This document shows positions 1 to 7,962 of a stretch of 64,000 bases of DNA, piece by piece; the first letter of the stretch is position 1; each line of letters opens with the position of its first letter. Origin of the DNA: Legionella hackeliae (GTDB lineage: Bacteria > Pseudomonadota > Gammaproteobacteria > Legionellales > Legionellaceae); contig NZ_LN681225.1 of the NCBI RefSeq assembly GCF_000953655.1, positions 377,001-441,000 on the forward strand, read 5' to 3'. The translations under genes and the position numbers were made by a program. Below the pieces are notes generated by a model that did no database searches, was not told the origin of the DNA, and saw only the letters and a program-made list of their open reading frames with translations.

Positions 1-53
1 GCTGTCACCAGATCGATCTGTGTGAGAAAGGCTGTCACAAGACTATTACTCAT
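1..53 (-). CDS. Partial gene, start only (runs off the left edge)
   Basis: Seventeen codons of a minus-strand gene are visible, beginning MSNSLVTAFLTQIDLVT. The ATG at 53-51 is preceded by a good ribosome binding site (CAGGAG, 6 nt away). It follows trkH on the same strand after 119 bases. Too little is present to name the protein. Confidence 0.6.
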   Translation of the reverse strand, partial: MSNSLVTAFLTQIDLVT

Positions 54-69
54 AACAAACTCCTGTTAG

Positions 70-113
70 ATCTTGATAGCCTTAATCTCCCAAGAGTTTA
101 AGCACATCAAGAT
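70..113 (-). promoter_or_regulatory. Nested inverted repeat in the leader of the partial gene
   Basis: ATCTTGAT at 70-77 pairs perfectly with ATCAAGAT at 106-113. Inside it, TTAATCTC (82-89) pairs with GAGTTTAA (93-100) with one mismatch. On the minus strand the structure ends a few bases before the CAGGAG ribosome binding site of the partial gene. It could be the trkH terminator (though no U tract follows) or a structured leader that affects translation. The pairing is seen; the role is inferred. Confidence 0.35.
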
Positions 114-172
114 TTCCCAATCCGTTGGTTACAATCAGCATAACGATTTGAAAAAAAATTTCAATATCTGCG

Positions 173-1627
173 TTATTTTTGCCAAAAATGAGGTGAAAAT
201 AGAATAAGCAGAGAAAATATTTCCAGGCGACCAGCAAGCATTGAAAAAATTAACAACCATTTACTGGGTTGATTAAGATCTGCAAAGTTCTCACTGATAG
301 TTCCAAGGCCAGCACCTGCATTAGCAAGAGATGCAGTAATTGCAGAGAAGGAAGTTATAAAGTCGTTTCCAAACGCCATAAATAGAATCATTAAACTCAA
401 AAAGAGCGCAATAAATACGGAAAGAAAACCCCACATAGATTCTAAAATGGGTTCGGGTAAGCTATGTTTGCCAAATTTTATTGGTATTAATGCATGGGGA
501 TGCAATAGACGAACAATTTCTCGCTTGCTCTGTTTATAAATTAAAAGAGCACGAATAACTTTAACACCCCCACTCGTTGATGCCGCACAGCCCCCTACAA
601 GCGCCAATATCATAAGAAACACAGGGACATAAGTCGGCCACGTACTAAAGGGGGCTGACATAAAACCGGTTGTTGTTGCCAGAGAAATCACATTAAACAA
701 ACTTTTTATTAGTGCATGGGGATTGGCGTCAAAAAAACCATAAAACACTAAGCTAATACTAATAAGTATGCTGGCACCAAAGAGAAAAAGAAGATAAAAG
801 CGAAGCTCTTCATCATGCCAATAGGGAAAAAGGGTTCTTTTCTTTAACGCTAAAAAATGCAGGGCAAAATTAGTTGCTCCTAGTAACATAAAAAAGCATG
901 CAATTAATTCAATCGTGTCACTTTGATAAAAGGCAAAACTCGTATCGTGCATAGAAAATCCGCCGGTAGAAACGGTGGCAAAACTTTCCCCTAATGCATC
1001 AAACCAATCCATCCCTGCTACCCAATAACTAAGCCAGCAGAATAAGGTTAAAAGTAAATACAAAGACCACAATGCTTTTGCGGTCTGAGCAATCCGTGGT
1101 GTTAATTTACTGTCTTTCATAGGACCTGGCGTTTCTGCTCTGAATAACTGCATACCCCCAACACCCAACATGGGCAAAATAGCTACCGCTAACACAACAA
1201 TTCCCATTCCGCCTAAAAATTGCAGCTGCTGTCGATAAAATAATACGGCGTGGGGGAGTCCTTCTATATGCCTTATGATACTGGCCCCTGTAGTGGTAAA
1301 CCCTGAAACGGATTCAAAAAAAGCATCCGTTATACTGTGGTTATGGTGCTTAATAGCAAAGATAAAAGGTAAGGATGCATAGAGGCAAAGAACAAACCAA
1401 AAAAGCACTACAATGAGAAAACCATCTCGAATTTTAAGCTCATGGTGTTGTTTTCTAAAGCTTAACCACAAGAAAGCACCTGTAGTAAATGTACAGGCAA
1501 ATGCTGCGACAAAAGGCAACCAAAATTGCTCATGAAAGATAAAGTTAATAATAAGTGGAGTAAGCATACTCACACTAAACATCATTAAAAGCAGACCTAA
1601 GAGACGAAGAATAGTTTTGATTTGCAT
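173..1627 (-). CDS. trkH: Trk potassium uptake membrane subunit TrkH
   Basis: A 484-residue inner-membrane protein with about ten hydrophobic segments that forms the K+ pathway of the Trk system. The four pore-loop filter signatures expected of TrkH/KtrB proteins are visible: TTTGAS near residues 111-116, then STGGFS, TTTGFM and NAGAGL further on. Its length matches E. coli TrkH (about 483). It begins 3 nt after trkA, so both gating ring and pore are made from one transcript. The function is firm from the family; ion selectivity is inferred from the filter loops. Confidence 0.95.
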   Translation of the reverse strand: MQIKTILRLLGLLLMMFSVSMLTPLIINFIFHEQFWLPFVAAFACTFTTGAFLWLSFRKQHHELKIRDGFLIVVLFWFVLCLYASLPFIFAIKHHNHSITDAFFESVSGFTTTGASIIRHIEGLPHAVLFYRQQLQFLGGMGIVVLAVAILPMLGVGGMQLFRAETPGPMKDSKLTPRIAQTAKALWSLYLLLTLFCWLSYWVAGMDWFDALGESFATVSTGGFSMHDTSFAFYQSDTIELIACFFMLLGATNFALHFLALKKRTLFPYWHDEELRFYLLFLFGASILISISLVFYGFFDANPHALIKSLFNVISLATTTGFMSAPFSTWPTYVPVFLMILALVGGCAASTSGGVKVIRALLIYKQSKREIVRLLHPHALIPIKFGKHSLPEPILESMWGFLSVFIALFLSLMILFMAFGNDFITSFSAITASLANAGAGLGTISENFADLNQPSKWLLIFSMLAGRLEIFSLLILFSPHFWQK

Positions 1628-1630
1628 GGT

Positions 1631-3007
1631 TTAGCTCATAAATGTCAAGCTAACTTGGAAGAGCGATTCAATTTGTCGAACATATCGTCTTTTTAATAGC
1701 AGCAATATTACATGGTCTCCTGATTGCATTACAAGTTCTGGTGAGGGCATAATTAACTTCTCTTCGCGCATGACCGCGGCAATAAAGCTGCTTGGAGGAA
1801 GTTCAATTTGCGAAAGTGAGCGTCCCACAACTTGAGAGGTCAAATTATCACCATGTGTAATTAATTCAATAGCCTCTGCCTCATCATTCTGTAAACGATG
1901 GACTTTCACCATATTCCCGCGACGAAGTTTAGTCAGAATGCTGCCGATAGTAATTAATTGCGGGGAAATCGCATGATCAATATTGCTATCTTCAATTAAT
2001 TCCACATAGGCATTGCGATTGACAAGTGCAATAGCATGACGAGCGCCTAATCGCTTAGCTTGCAGACAAGACATAATATTGGCTTCATCATCATTCGTCA
2101 CAGCACAAAAGACATCAGTAAATTCAATGTTTTCATTCAATAATAAATCACGATCGGCAATATCCCCTTGTAACACGGTTCCTTTGTGGAGTTGCGATGC
2201 AAGTTCACTGGCGCGTGACAAATTACGATCGATTACTTTAATACGGTAATTACCTTCCAAGGTTTGTGCGAGTTTTGAACCGATGTGTCCCCCTCCGGCA
2301 ATCATAATTCGTCGGTTGGGATGAGTATAACGACCAAGAGCAATCAAAACTTGTTGAATTGCTGAGGGAGAGGCAATAAAAAGCACATCATCACCAACCC
2401 CAACTACACAGTTTTGCTCCGGTTCAATGGCTACTTTATCGCGGAAAATCGCTACAACCCTGGCTTCAATCGGATGAAGATGCTCATAGAGTTGCTGGAT
2501 GGTTTTGCCCACCATAATTCCACCAGGTTGAGGCTTTATCGTGGCTAATAAGGCTTGACCCTCAGCAAACTCAAGAATTTGTGTAACGCCAGGATAGTTA
2601 ATTAAATTTTCAATATGTTCTGTAACAAGTTTTTCAGGACTAATACATACATCAACAGGCACGTGATCATTGCAAAATAATTGCGGATACTCATAATAAT
2701 CGTGGGAGCGAATGCGTGCTATTTTTGTAGGAGTACGAAATAAGCTATAAGCAATTTGGCACCCCATCATGTTAATTTCATCGCTATTTGTCACGGCAAT
2801 GATCATGTCAGCCTGCTCAATACCTGCCTCAATCAAAATATTAGGGTGTGCCGCAGAACCATGTACGGTACGAATATCCAGCCGATGTTGAAGTTCACGC
2901 AGACGTTCTTCATTGAGGTCAACAAGAGTAATATCATTGTCTTCTCGAGCCAAATTTCGAGCCAGGGTTCCACCTACTTGTCCTGCCCCCAGAATTACAA
3001 TTCTCAT
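1631..3007 (-). CDS. trkA: Trk potassium uptake regulatory subunit TrkA
   Basis: A 458-residue cytosolic NAD(H)-binding protein that forms the gating ring under TrkH. It has two RCK halves: a first Rossmann glycine motif GAGQVG at residues 7-12 and a second, GGGHIG, near residue 238, each followed by a TrkA-C domain. The length equals E. coli TrkA (458). The ATG overlaps the dapF stop by 4 nt (ATGA) and the stop lies 3 nt before trkH, giving a coupled dapF-trkA-trkH transcript. Confidence 0.96.
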   Translation of the reverse strand: MRIVILGAGQVGGTLARNLAREDNDITLVDLNEERLRELQHRLDIRTVHGSAAHPNILIEAGIEQADMIIAVTNSDEINMMGCQIAYSLFRTPTKIARIRSHDYYEYPQLFCNDHVPVDVCISPEKLVTEHIENLINYPGVTQILEFAEGQALLATIKPQPGGIMVGKTIQQLYEHLHPIEARVVAIFRDKVAIEPEQNCVVGVGDDVLFIASPSAIQQVLIALGRYTHPNRRIMIAGGGHIGSKLAQTLEGNYRIKVIDRNLSRASELASQLHKGTVLQGDIADRDLLLNENIEFTDVFCAVTNDDEANIMSCLQAKRLGARHAIALVNRNAYVELIEDSNIDHAISPQLITIGSILTKLRRGNMVKVHRLQNDEAEAIELITHGDNLTSQVVGRSLSQIELPPSSFIAAVMREEKLIMPSPELVMQSGDHVILLLLKRRYVRQIESLFQVSLTFMS

Positions 3008-3837
3008 GGCATCAGTACCCCTTCATAGACAAAGCTGGCAGGTCCCCTTAGATAAATAGAACCATTAATATCGGGCCACTCGACTATTAATTCTCCACCT
3101 GGTAAATGTACATGGATTGTAGATGCCAGATGATGATAGAGTCTGCCTACTGCAGCGGCAGCAACTGCTCCACTACCACAAGCTCGTGTCTCACCACAGC
3201 CGCGTTCATAAACACGTAGTCGCAGCTGATTATTATTGATTATTTGCATAAATCCGGCGTTCGTTTGTTGGGGGAATAGCCTATGTTCACTAATCGCTTT
3301 ACCAAGCTTTTCTACATCAGTATTGTCAACATCATTAACAATACTCACCGCGTGAGGGTTCCCTACATTAATCGCATGGACAGAATGCAAGGTGCCGTTT
3401 TGCAGTGGCAGATCATAAATAGCAGCACGATTTTCAAAACTTAATGGAATATCTGCAGGATTTAATTTAGGAGTCCCCATATCCACAGTGACTGTGTCAT
3501 CGTCATTGATCATTAACTGCATCTTGGTGGTGCAAGTTGCAACAGAAATTAATTTTTTCGTGGTTAAGCCCTGATGGAGAAGAAAGCGCGCAAGACATCG
3601 TGCTCCATTTCCGCATTGACCAACCTCTTGGCCGTCGGCATTAAAAATGCGATAAAAAAAATCGGTTGTACTATCGGTGCCAGGTTCAACAATCAAACAT
3701 TGATCAAAGCCAATACCCGTATCGCGTCTGGCAAGTTCGGCAATGGTTGTTGGTGAAAAATCTATAGTTTGGCGTACGGCATCTACAACGATGAAGTCAT
3801 TGCCTAATCCATGCATCTTGGTAAATCGGATAGTCAT
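3004..3837 (-). CDS. dapF: Diaminopimelate epimerase DapF
   Basis: Converts LL- to meso-diaminopimelate for lysine and peptidoglycan synthesis; cofactor-independent two-cysteine racemase. Both active-site cysteines are in place, in GQCGNGARC near residue 75 and in CGETRACGSGA in the C-terminal half, and the N-terminal MHGLGNDF motif is present. I chose the ATG giving MTIRFTKMHG (277 residues, E. coli has 274); a GTG 12 nt upstream is an alternative start. It overlaps trkA by 4 nt and sits directly behind lptM, an old gammaproteobacterial pairing. Confidence 0.96.
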   Translation of the reverse strand: MTIRFTKMHGLGNDFIVVDAVRQTIDFSPTTIAELARRDTGIGFDQCLIVEPGTDSTTDFFYRIFNADGQEVGQCGNGARCLARFLLHQGLTTKKLISVATCTTKMQLMINDDDTVTVDMGTPKLNPADIPLSFENRAAIYDLPLQNGTLHSVHAINVGNPHAVSIVNDVDNTDVEKLGKAISEHRLFPQQTNAGFMQIINNNQLRLRVYERGCGETRACGSGAVAAAAVGRLYHHLASTIHVHLPGGELIVEWPDINGSIYLRGPASFVYEGVLMP

Positions 3838-3853
3838 TTTCCAACTCACTTCG

Positions 3854-3964
3854 TTATGGTGTTTGGCTTTGTTGCTGCGCAGGCTTTGGTAAATAGAGAG
3901 GTCCTTTTTGCCCGCAAGCTGATAAAGTCAAGACAGTGATACAAATTAATATGATTAAACGCAT
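3854..3964 (-). CDS. lptM: LptM (YifL-type) small lipoprotein
   Basis: A 36-residue lipoprotein beginning MRLIILICITVLTLSACG, with lipobox LSAC and then the hallmark CGQKGPLYLP sequence of the LptM/YifL family. E. coli LptM is an outer-membrane lipoprotein that helps assemble the LPS translocon LptD/LptE. It ends a few bases before dapF, the conserved neighbour in gammaproteobacteria. The function is transferred from E. coli; the identification by lipobox, motif and neighbour is strong despite the small size. Confidence 0.9.
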   Translation of the reverse strand: MRLIILICITVLTLSACGQKGPLYLPKPAQQQSQTP

Positions 3965-4029
3965 ATCGCAATTATGCTATTACAAATAACCAAGTATAAG
4001 GAATTCGCTAGGAAACCGCTATTAAAGTT

Positions 4030-5466
4030 TTACAAAGTTAATCCTGACGATTCTTCGAGGACAATATCTGCCGTGCTTTCTTTAATCACTAAATTTTTGA
4101 ATTGCTCTCTAATAAAGTGAATACTTTGAAGTGTAGCCCTTGTAAATCGCTCCTGGGAACGGGGACTGATCCTGATGATTTCCTCATGAGTTTTATCGTT
4201 CTCTACCCATGTTAGGGAAAACTTAAGATTACTTGGAATATGGGGGTTATCATCATAAATAGGTTCAACGCAAATATTAACTTCTGCTACTTTGTCATCA
4301 ATCAATTTTTTGGCAATAAAGTGCTCAATTACGTCCAAGATGTTGTAATTTGCAGCGGATGTCGTTGGGACAAGGTTAGTTATGCTTTGATCACCGCCAA
4401 AATAGTGAGCAATCAGATGAGACCAATGATATTTGCTGCAACGTTCAATAATAATCGTTGGATTGTAGGCGGCAAATAGAGATTGGCAACTTACTCCAGT
4501 TAATTGATTTTGCCCAAAGCGACGAGTGGGTTCTCTCTGCTCAAGTTTTTCTAAAGTGGCCTTAAAATAGATGGGTTCATCATTACAAAACAAACGTAAT
4601 TGAGGGATTTTTCTATTCACGTCCTGAGCAGTTTGCGTGAGAGCAACTTTCTTGGGTGACGGTGTTAGCGGTTTAAAAAAATCGAGGCGACGTCCTTTTG
4701 TTTTATGCGTCCAAAAGAGCCCTATTTTACGTCCACCAGGGGTACGTCGAACATCGCTATAATGCTTTTCCGGGGTTCCGCGCTTTAATGAAGTAACTCT
4801 CACTCCTTGTTTTGCCAGGGGTACATGCAAGTCTTGGTTTCTACTATCGTCTTCCAAGATCAAACAATTTGAAGAAATATCTGCTTTACCGTCATATTTT
4901 CGACGTTTGGCCTTAGGCTGAAGATGGCTATGATCTCGAGTCGGCTTGGCTTGGCGTGGATGCGCTGTTTCTTTTTGCTGTTTTGTAATGCTTTTAACAA
5001 ATGTTGGATGAATTTCCGATAAATGATGAATGAGAAAAGATGTGGTTAAACGACTTGAGTTGTTTCGAGAAAATCGACGTAACAATTCTAGCCATTGAAT
5101 ATCATTTAACTCCAACTCATCAATTTGGGGCAGATTTTTTTTTGTACGCTGAATGAATTTGGCCTTTGCAGTGCTCAGAGCTTCCCTTTGCAGTTGATTA
5201 AATACGTCAACATAGGATGAATTTAAGGCCAAATGAGTATGTATAAGCACTTTATTGATTTGTGAATGTAGGGCTAATCCTTGAACGAGGTAATTTTTAG
5301 TATCGTCATCTGATTGTGAATACCATTCTGTGATATCAAACCATTCTGCTGCATCTAACTCGTAATTAGCTGGTTGCTTGGCCAGCATTGAAAGAAACGC
5401 CTGAATTTGTACAAACATGAATACACAAAAAATAAGGACTGATCTTGTTGATAATAACATAGCCAT
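4030..5466 (-). CDS. Exported DNA/RNA non-specific endonuclease-like protein
   Basis: A 478-residue protein of unknown function. Residues about 9-25 form a strongly hydrophobic segment (LIFCVFMFVQIQAFL) that could be a signal peptide ending near SMLA. The C-terminal third holds HWSHLIAHYFGG followed by NLVPTTSAANYN and a helix starting with E, the spacing seen in Endonuclea_NS_2-type non-specific nucleases (GHLIA..fGG, NLVP, aN). The central 150 residues are basic and look disordered. An internal ATG at residue 28 would remove the hydrophobic part. The tail (IVLEESSGLTL) is mildly like a Dot/Icm E-block, so two export routes are conceivable. It is monocistronic. Confidence 0.55.
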   Translation of the reverse strand: MAMLLSTRSVLIFCVFMFVQIQAFLSMLAKQPANYELDAAEWFDITEWYSQSDDDTKNYLVQGLALHSQINKVLIHTHLALNSSYVDVFNQLQREALSTAKAKFIQRTKKNLPQIDELELNDIQWLELLRRFSRNNSSRLTTSFLIHHLSEIHPTFVKSITKQQKETAHPRQAKPTRDHSHLQPKAKRRKYDGKADISSNCLILEDDSRNQDLHVPLAKQGVRVTSLKRGTPEKHYSDVRRTPGGRKIGLFWTHKTKGRRLDFFKPLTPSPKKVALTQTAQDVNRKIPQLRLFCNDEPIYFKATLEKLEQREPTRRFGQNQLTGVSCQSLFAAYNPTIIIERCSKYHWSHLIAHYFGGDQSITNLVPTTSAANYNILDVIEHFIAKKLIDDKVAEVNICVEPIYDDNPHIPSNLKFSLTWVENDKTHEEIIRISPRSQERFTRATLQSIHFIREQFKNLVIKESTADIVLEESSGLTL

Positions 5467-5604
5467 TATGCTTTAAAAAGAACATTAATTGTTATTTTCT
5501 GCAAATATTTATTCTACTTCTATGGGAGAATGAATAAAGCAAAGATTTAACCTTGCTATACTTCAAGGCTTTAGTGATAATTTGAGTTTTTTCCCGCTGG
5601 AGAT

Positions 5605-6270
5605 ATGGTGCTAAATAGTTACATTAAAGAACCAAATGAACAGGCTATTGCTTGTGTAATTTGGATGCATGGCTTGGGGGCTGATGCTTCTGATATGTCA
5701 GGGCTGGCTGGCCAATTAATGCTAAGCGATATTCCAATTCGACATATTTTTCTTGATGCACCAATACGGCCAGTGACGATTAATAACGGTATATCCATGC
5801 GGGCGTGGTATGATATTTTTGATCTTGGATTTACCAGAAAAGAGGATAAAGAAGGCATTTTAATTTCTGAGGAACAGATTCTTAAAGCCGTTCAAACTCA
5901 GATCGAACAAGGCATGACCTCTGATAAAATTTTTCTCGCCGGCTTTTCTCAAGGTGGTGCTATGGCCCTCCATACAGCCTTACAAATGACACGTCCTTTA
6001 GGTGGTGTTATTGCCCTATCTTCCTATTTGCCTTTGGCTTCTGAATGCAAACCGTCTCTTGCATCAAATACCCCTATGTTTTTGGGCTATGGTGCTTACG
6101 ACACCATTGTATTGCCTGCCTGGAGCAAACTAACTATCGATTGGCTTTCAGCACATAGCTATAGAAATTTAAGCTGGCATGAGTATCCCATGGAACACTC
6201 CATTTGTATGGAGGAAGTCAAAGACCTCTCGCTATGGCTCGGTGAATTAATCAAAAGGAGTGCCGCATGA
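5605..6270 (+). CDS. Carboxylesterase / acyl-protein-thioesterase-like alpha/beta hydrolase
   Basis: A 221-residue serine hydrolase of the phospholipase/carboxylesterase family (PF02230; EstB or YpfH-like). The oxyanion motif MHGLGADASD is at residues 21-30, the nucleophile S115 in GFSQGGAM, and the likely triad partners are D166 (GAYD) and H198 (MEHS). It is probably cytosolic as no signal peptide is seen. Its stop overlaps the ratA start by 4 nt, so it heads an esterase-ratA-rnfH operon. The true substrate cannot be read from sequence. Confidence 0.85.
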   Translation: MVLNSYIKEPNEQAIACVIWMHGLGADASDMSGLAGQLMLSDIPIRHIFLDAPIRPVTINNGISMRAWYDIFDLGFTRKEDKEGILISEEQILKAVQTQIEQGMTSDKIFLAGFSQGGAMALHTALQMTRPLGGVIALSSYLPLASECKPSLASNTPMFLGYGAYDTIVLPAWSKLTIDWLSAHSYRNLSWHEYPMEHSICMEEVKDLSLWLGELIKRSAA

Positions 6271-6701
6271 CTATTGTGAAAAAGATGCGCGTAGTTCCTT
6301 TTTCTTGTGAACAAATGTATGGGTTGGTTAATAATGTCGAGGAGTACTCTCAGTTTTTACCTTATTGCTCGCAAAGTTTGGTGCATCATCGAGATGAAGA
6401 TGAAATTCAGGCAACATTAGTCATTGTTGCGGCTGGAATGAGTAAATCCTTTACTACACGTAATCGCCTGCAAGCAAATAAGATGATAGAGATTCGTTTA
6501 GTAGATGGTCCATTTAAGCACTTGGAAGGATTTTGGCGTTTTGATGAAGTTCCTGAGGGATGTCAAATTTCCTTTGATTTGGAGTTTGAGTTCGCAGGCT
6601 GGATGTTTTCAATGATTTTAGGCCCTGTGTTTGAACAGGTCACCGACAAAATGGTTGATGCATTTTGTGACCGCGCTGAGTCTGTTTATGGTAAAGGTTG
6701 A
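6267..6701 (+). CDS. ratA: RatA/COQ10-type START-domain protein
   Basis: A 144-residue single-domain polyketide-cyclase/START protein of the RatA (YfjG) family. Typical features are the opening KKMRVVPFSCEQMYGLV, the LPYCS motif near residue 32, and a long C-terminal helix. In E. coli RatA was reported to impair ribosome subunit association, whereas COQ10 homologues bind ubiquinone; either role is possible. It overlaps the upstream esterase by 4 nt and the downstream rnfH by 14 nt, indicating translational coupling. Confidence 0.88.
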   Translation: MTIVKKMRVVPFSCEQMYGLVNNVEEYSQFLPYCSQSLVHHRDEDEIQATLVIVAAGMSKSFTTRNRLQANKMIEIRLVDGPFKHLEGFWRFDEVPEGCQISFDLEFEFAGWMFSMILGPVFEQVTDKMVDAFCDRAESVYGKG

Positions 6702-6963
6702 AATTATTTACATCCCTGAGAGTGGCTCAATTATTCATCTCAAATTGGACTTAAAATCAGGCTCAACGATTAGTGACGCATTGAAAGAGTCTAATTTGTT
6801 GGTTACACATCCAGAAATAAAAAATAGTCCAGTTGGGATTTTTTCCAAGCAAAAACCTTTGGATACTGTCTTAAAGCCCGGCGATCGCATTGAAATATAT
6901 AGGTCTCTTTCATTTGACCCGAAGGAAAAAAGACGACAACGGGCAAAGACAAAAGATAAATAG
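6688..6963 (+). CDS. rnfH: RnfH-family small beta-grasp protein
   Basis: A 91-residue protein of the RnfH (YfjF) family, a ubiquitin-like beta-grasp fold often encoded next to ratA. Seen motifs are the GSTISDALKESNLL helix and the closing GDRIEIYRSL with a basic tail KEKRRQRAKTK. The ATG at 6688, inside the end of ratA, gives the standard length; the longer open frame from 6631 would add residues unlike the family. The biochemical role of the family is not settled. Confidence 0.88.
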   Translation: MVKVEIIYIPESGSIIHLKLDLKSGSTISDALKESNLLVTHPEIKNSPVGIFSKQKPLDTVLKPGDRIEIYRSLSFDPKEKRRQRAKTKDK

Positions 6964-7008
6964 TTTATTGTCTTTCCTGGTTCTGATGAAGCTGGTTTTT
7001 TCGCACGA

Positions 7009-7048
7009 ATAATCTATCATTCCTTTTTGCTAGGGAATGACAGATTAT
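7009..7048. terminator. Bidirectional terminator between rnfH and bamE
   Basis: A 15-bp stem with one mismatch: 7009-7023 (ATAATCTATCATTCC) pairs with 7034-7048 around a 10-nt loop. It sits between two convergent genes and can serve both. Confidence 0.65.
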
Positions 7049-7066
7049 GGGTGAATAACAAATCAA

Positions 7067-7387
7067 TTAAGGTTTGTGTTCTATTCTTGCCAGTCTATCA
7101 TTAGAGAAATACAGACTTAAATGTTTAATAATTAAAGGACCAGCCCCTCTACGCCATGTGTAAGCATAGTCCCAACGCTCATTGTTGAATGTAGGACTTA
7201 AAAGACTCGTACCCATCAAAATTGCGACGTCATTTTTGCTCATGCCTAATTTCAGACGTTCAATTTTAGACTGTGGTAATAAATTTCCTTGCTGCACAAT
7301 ACGTCTGGCATAGTCGTAAGAAATACAGCCGCTTAATGCAAGGGACAACGCGGTAGTAAGAATGATGAGAATAGTTTTAATTCGCAT
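7067..7387 (-). CDS. bamE: Outer-membrane assembly lipoprotein BamE
   Basis: A 106-residue lipoprotein of the SmpA/OmlA family, part of the BAM complex that inserts beta-barrel proteins into the outer membrane. The signal MRIKTILIILTTALSLALSG ends in lipobox LSGC. The body has the family pattern LKLGMSKNDVAILMGTSLL, then ERWDYAYTWRRG. I chose the ATG at 7387 because it places the signal peptide at the N terminus; ten extra codons upstream lack that logic. It is divergent from fur, a common gammaproteobacterial arrangement. Confidence 0.93.
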   Translation of the reverse strand: MRIKTILIILTTALSLALSGCISYDYARRIVQQGNLLPQSKIERLKLGMSKNDVAILMGTSLLSPTFNNERWDYAYTWRRGAGPLIIKHLSLYFSNDRLARIEHKP

Positions 7388-7483
7388 TTTTTTGCCTGTT
7401 CTGAAAAATTTGGCCATAATATCATGTCAGCCATAGAAAGACACCTGGATAAAAGGTGTTTAATAGCCACAGAGGAGTGTCGG

Positions 7484-7903
7484 GTGGAAGAGAGCCAACA
7501 GCTAAAAGATGCTGGATTAAAGATAACAATGCCCCGTTTAAAAGTTCTGCAAATTTTGGAGCAGTCACGCGACCATCATTTGAGTGCTGAAGGGGTGTAT
7601 AAAGCGCTCTTGGAAATGGGGGAGGATGTAGGGCTGGCAACAGTTTATCGGGTGTTAACGCAGTTTGAGGCAGCCGGTTTGGTCAATCGCCATAATTTTG
7701 AAGGTGGACACTCTGTCTTTGAACTAAGTCAAGGTACACATCATGACCATCTTGTTTGTGTGAAATGTGGCAAAGTCGAAGAGTTTATTGATGAGATTAT
7801 TGAACAACGACAACAATTAATTGCCAAACAAGCAAATTTCAAGATGACAGACCATGCTCTAAATATCTATGGCCTCTGTCCTGAGTGCCAGAATAGGCCT
7901 TAA
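7484..7903 (+). CDS. fur: Ferric uptake regulator Fur
   Basis: An iron-responsive repressor of about 139 residues with a winged-helix N-terminal half (GLKITMPRLKVLQILEQS; VGLATVYRVLTQFEAAGLV) and a metal-binding C-terminal half with HHDHLVCVKCGKVEEF and the closing CPEC. I favour the GTG at 7484 since AGAGGAG lies 7 nt upstream and the product then matches the usual Fur length; an ATG at 7424 would add 20 residues unlike the family. The metal residues (HHDH, two CxxC motifs) are intact. Confidence 0.95.
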   Translation: MEESQQLKDAGLKITMPRLKVLQILEQSRDHHLSAEGVYKALLEMGEDVGLATVYRVLTQFEAAGLVNRHNFEGGHSVFELSQGTHHDHLVCVKCGKVEEFIDEIIEQRQQLIAKQANFKMTDHALNIYGLCPECQNRP

Positions 7904-7962
7904 GCTGTTCTTAAGTTTCACATGCTATAGTTGCTACTAAATTATTCGTGATGTAGCTTAAT

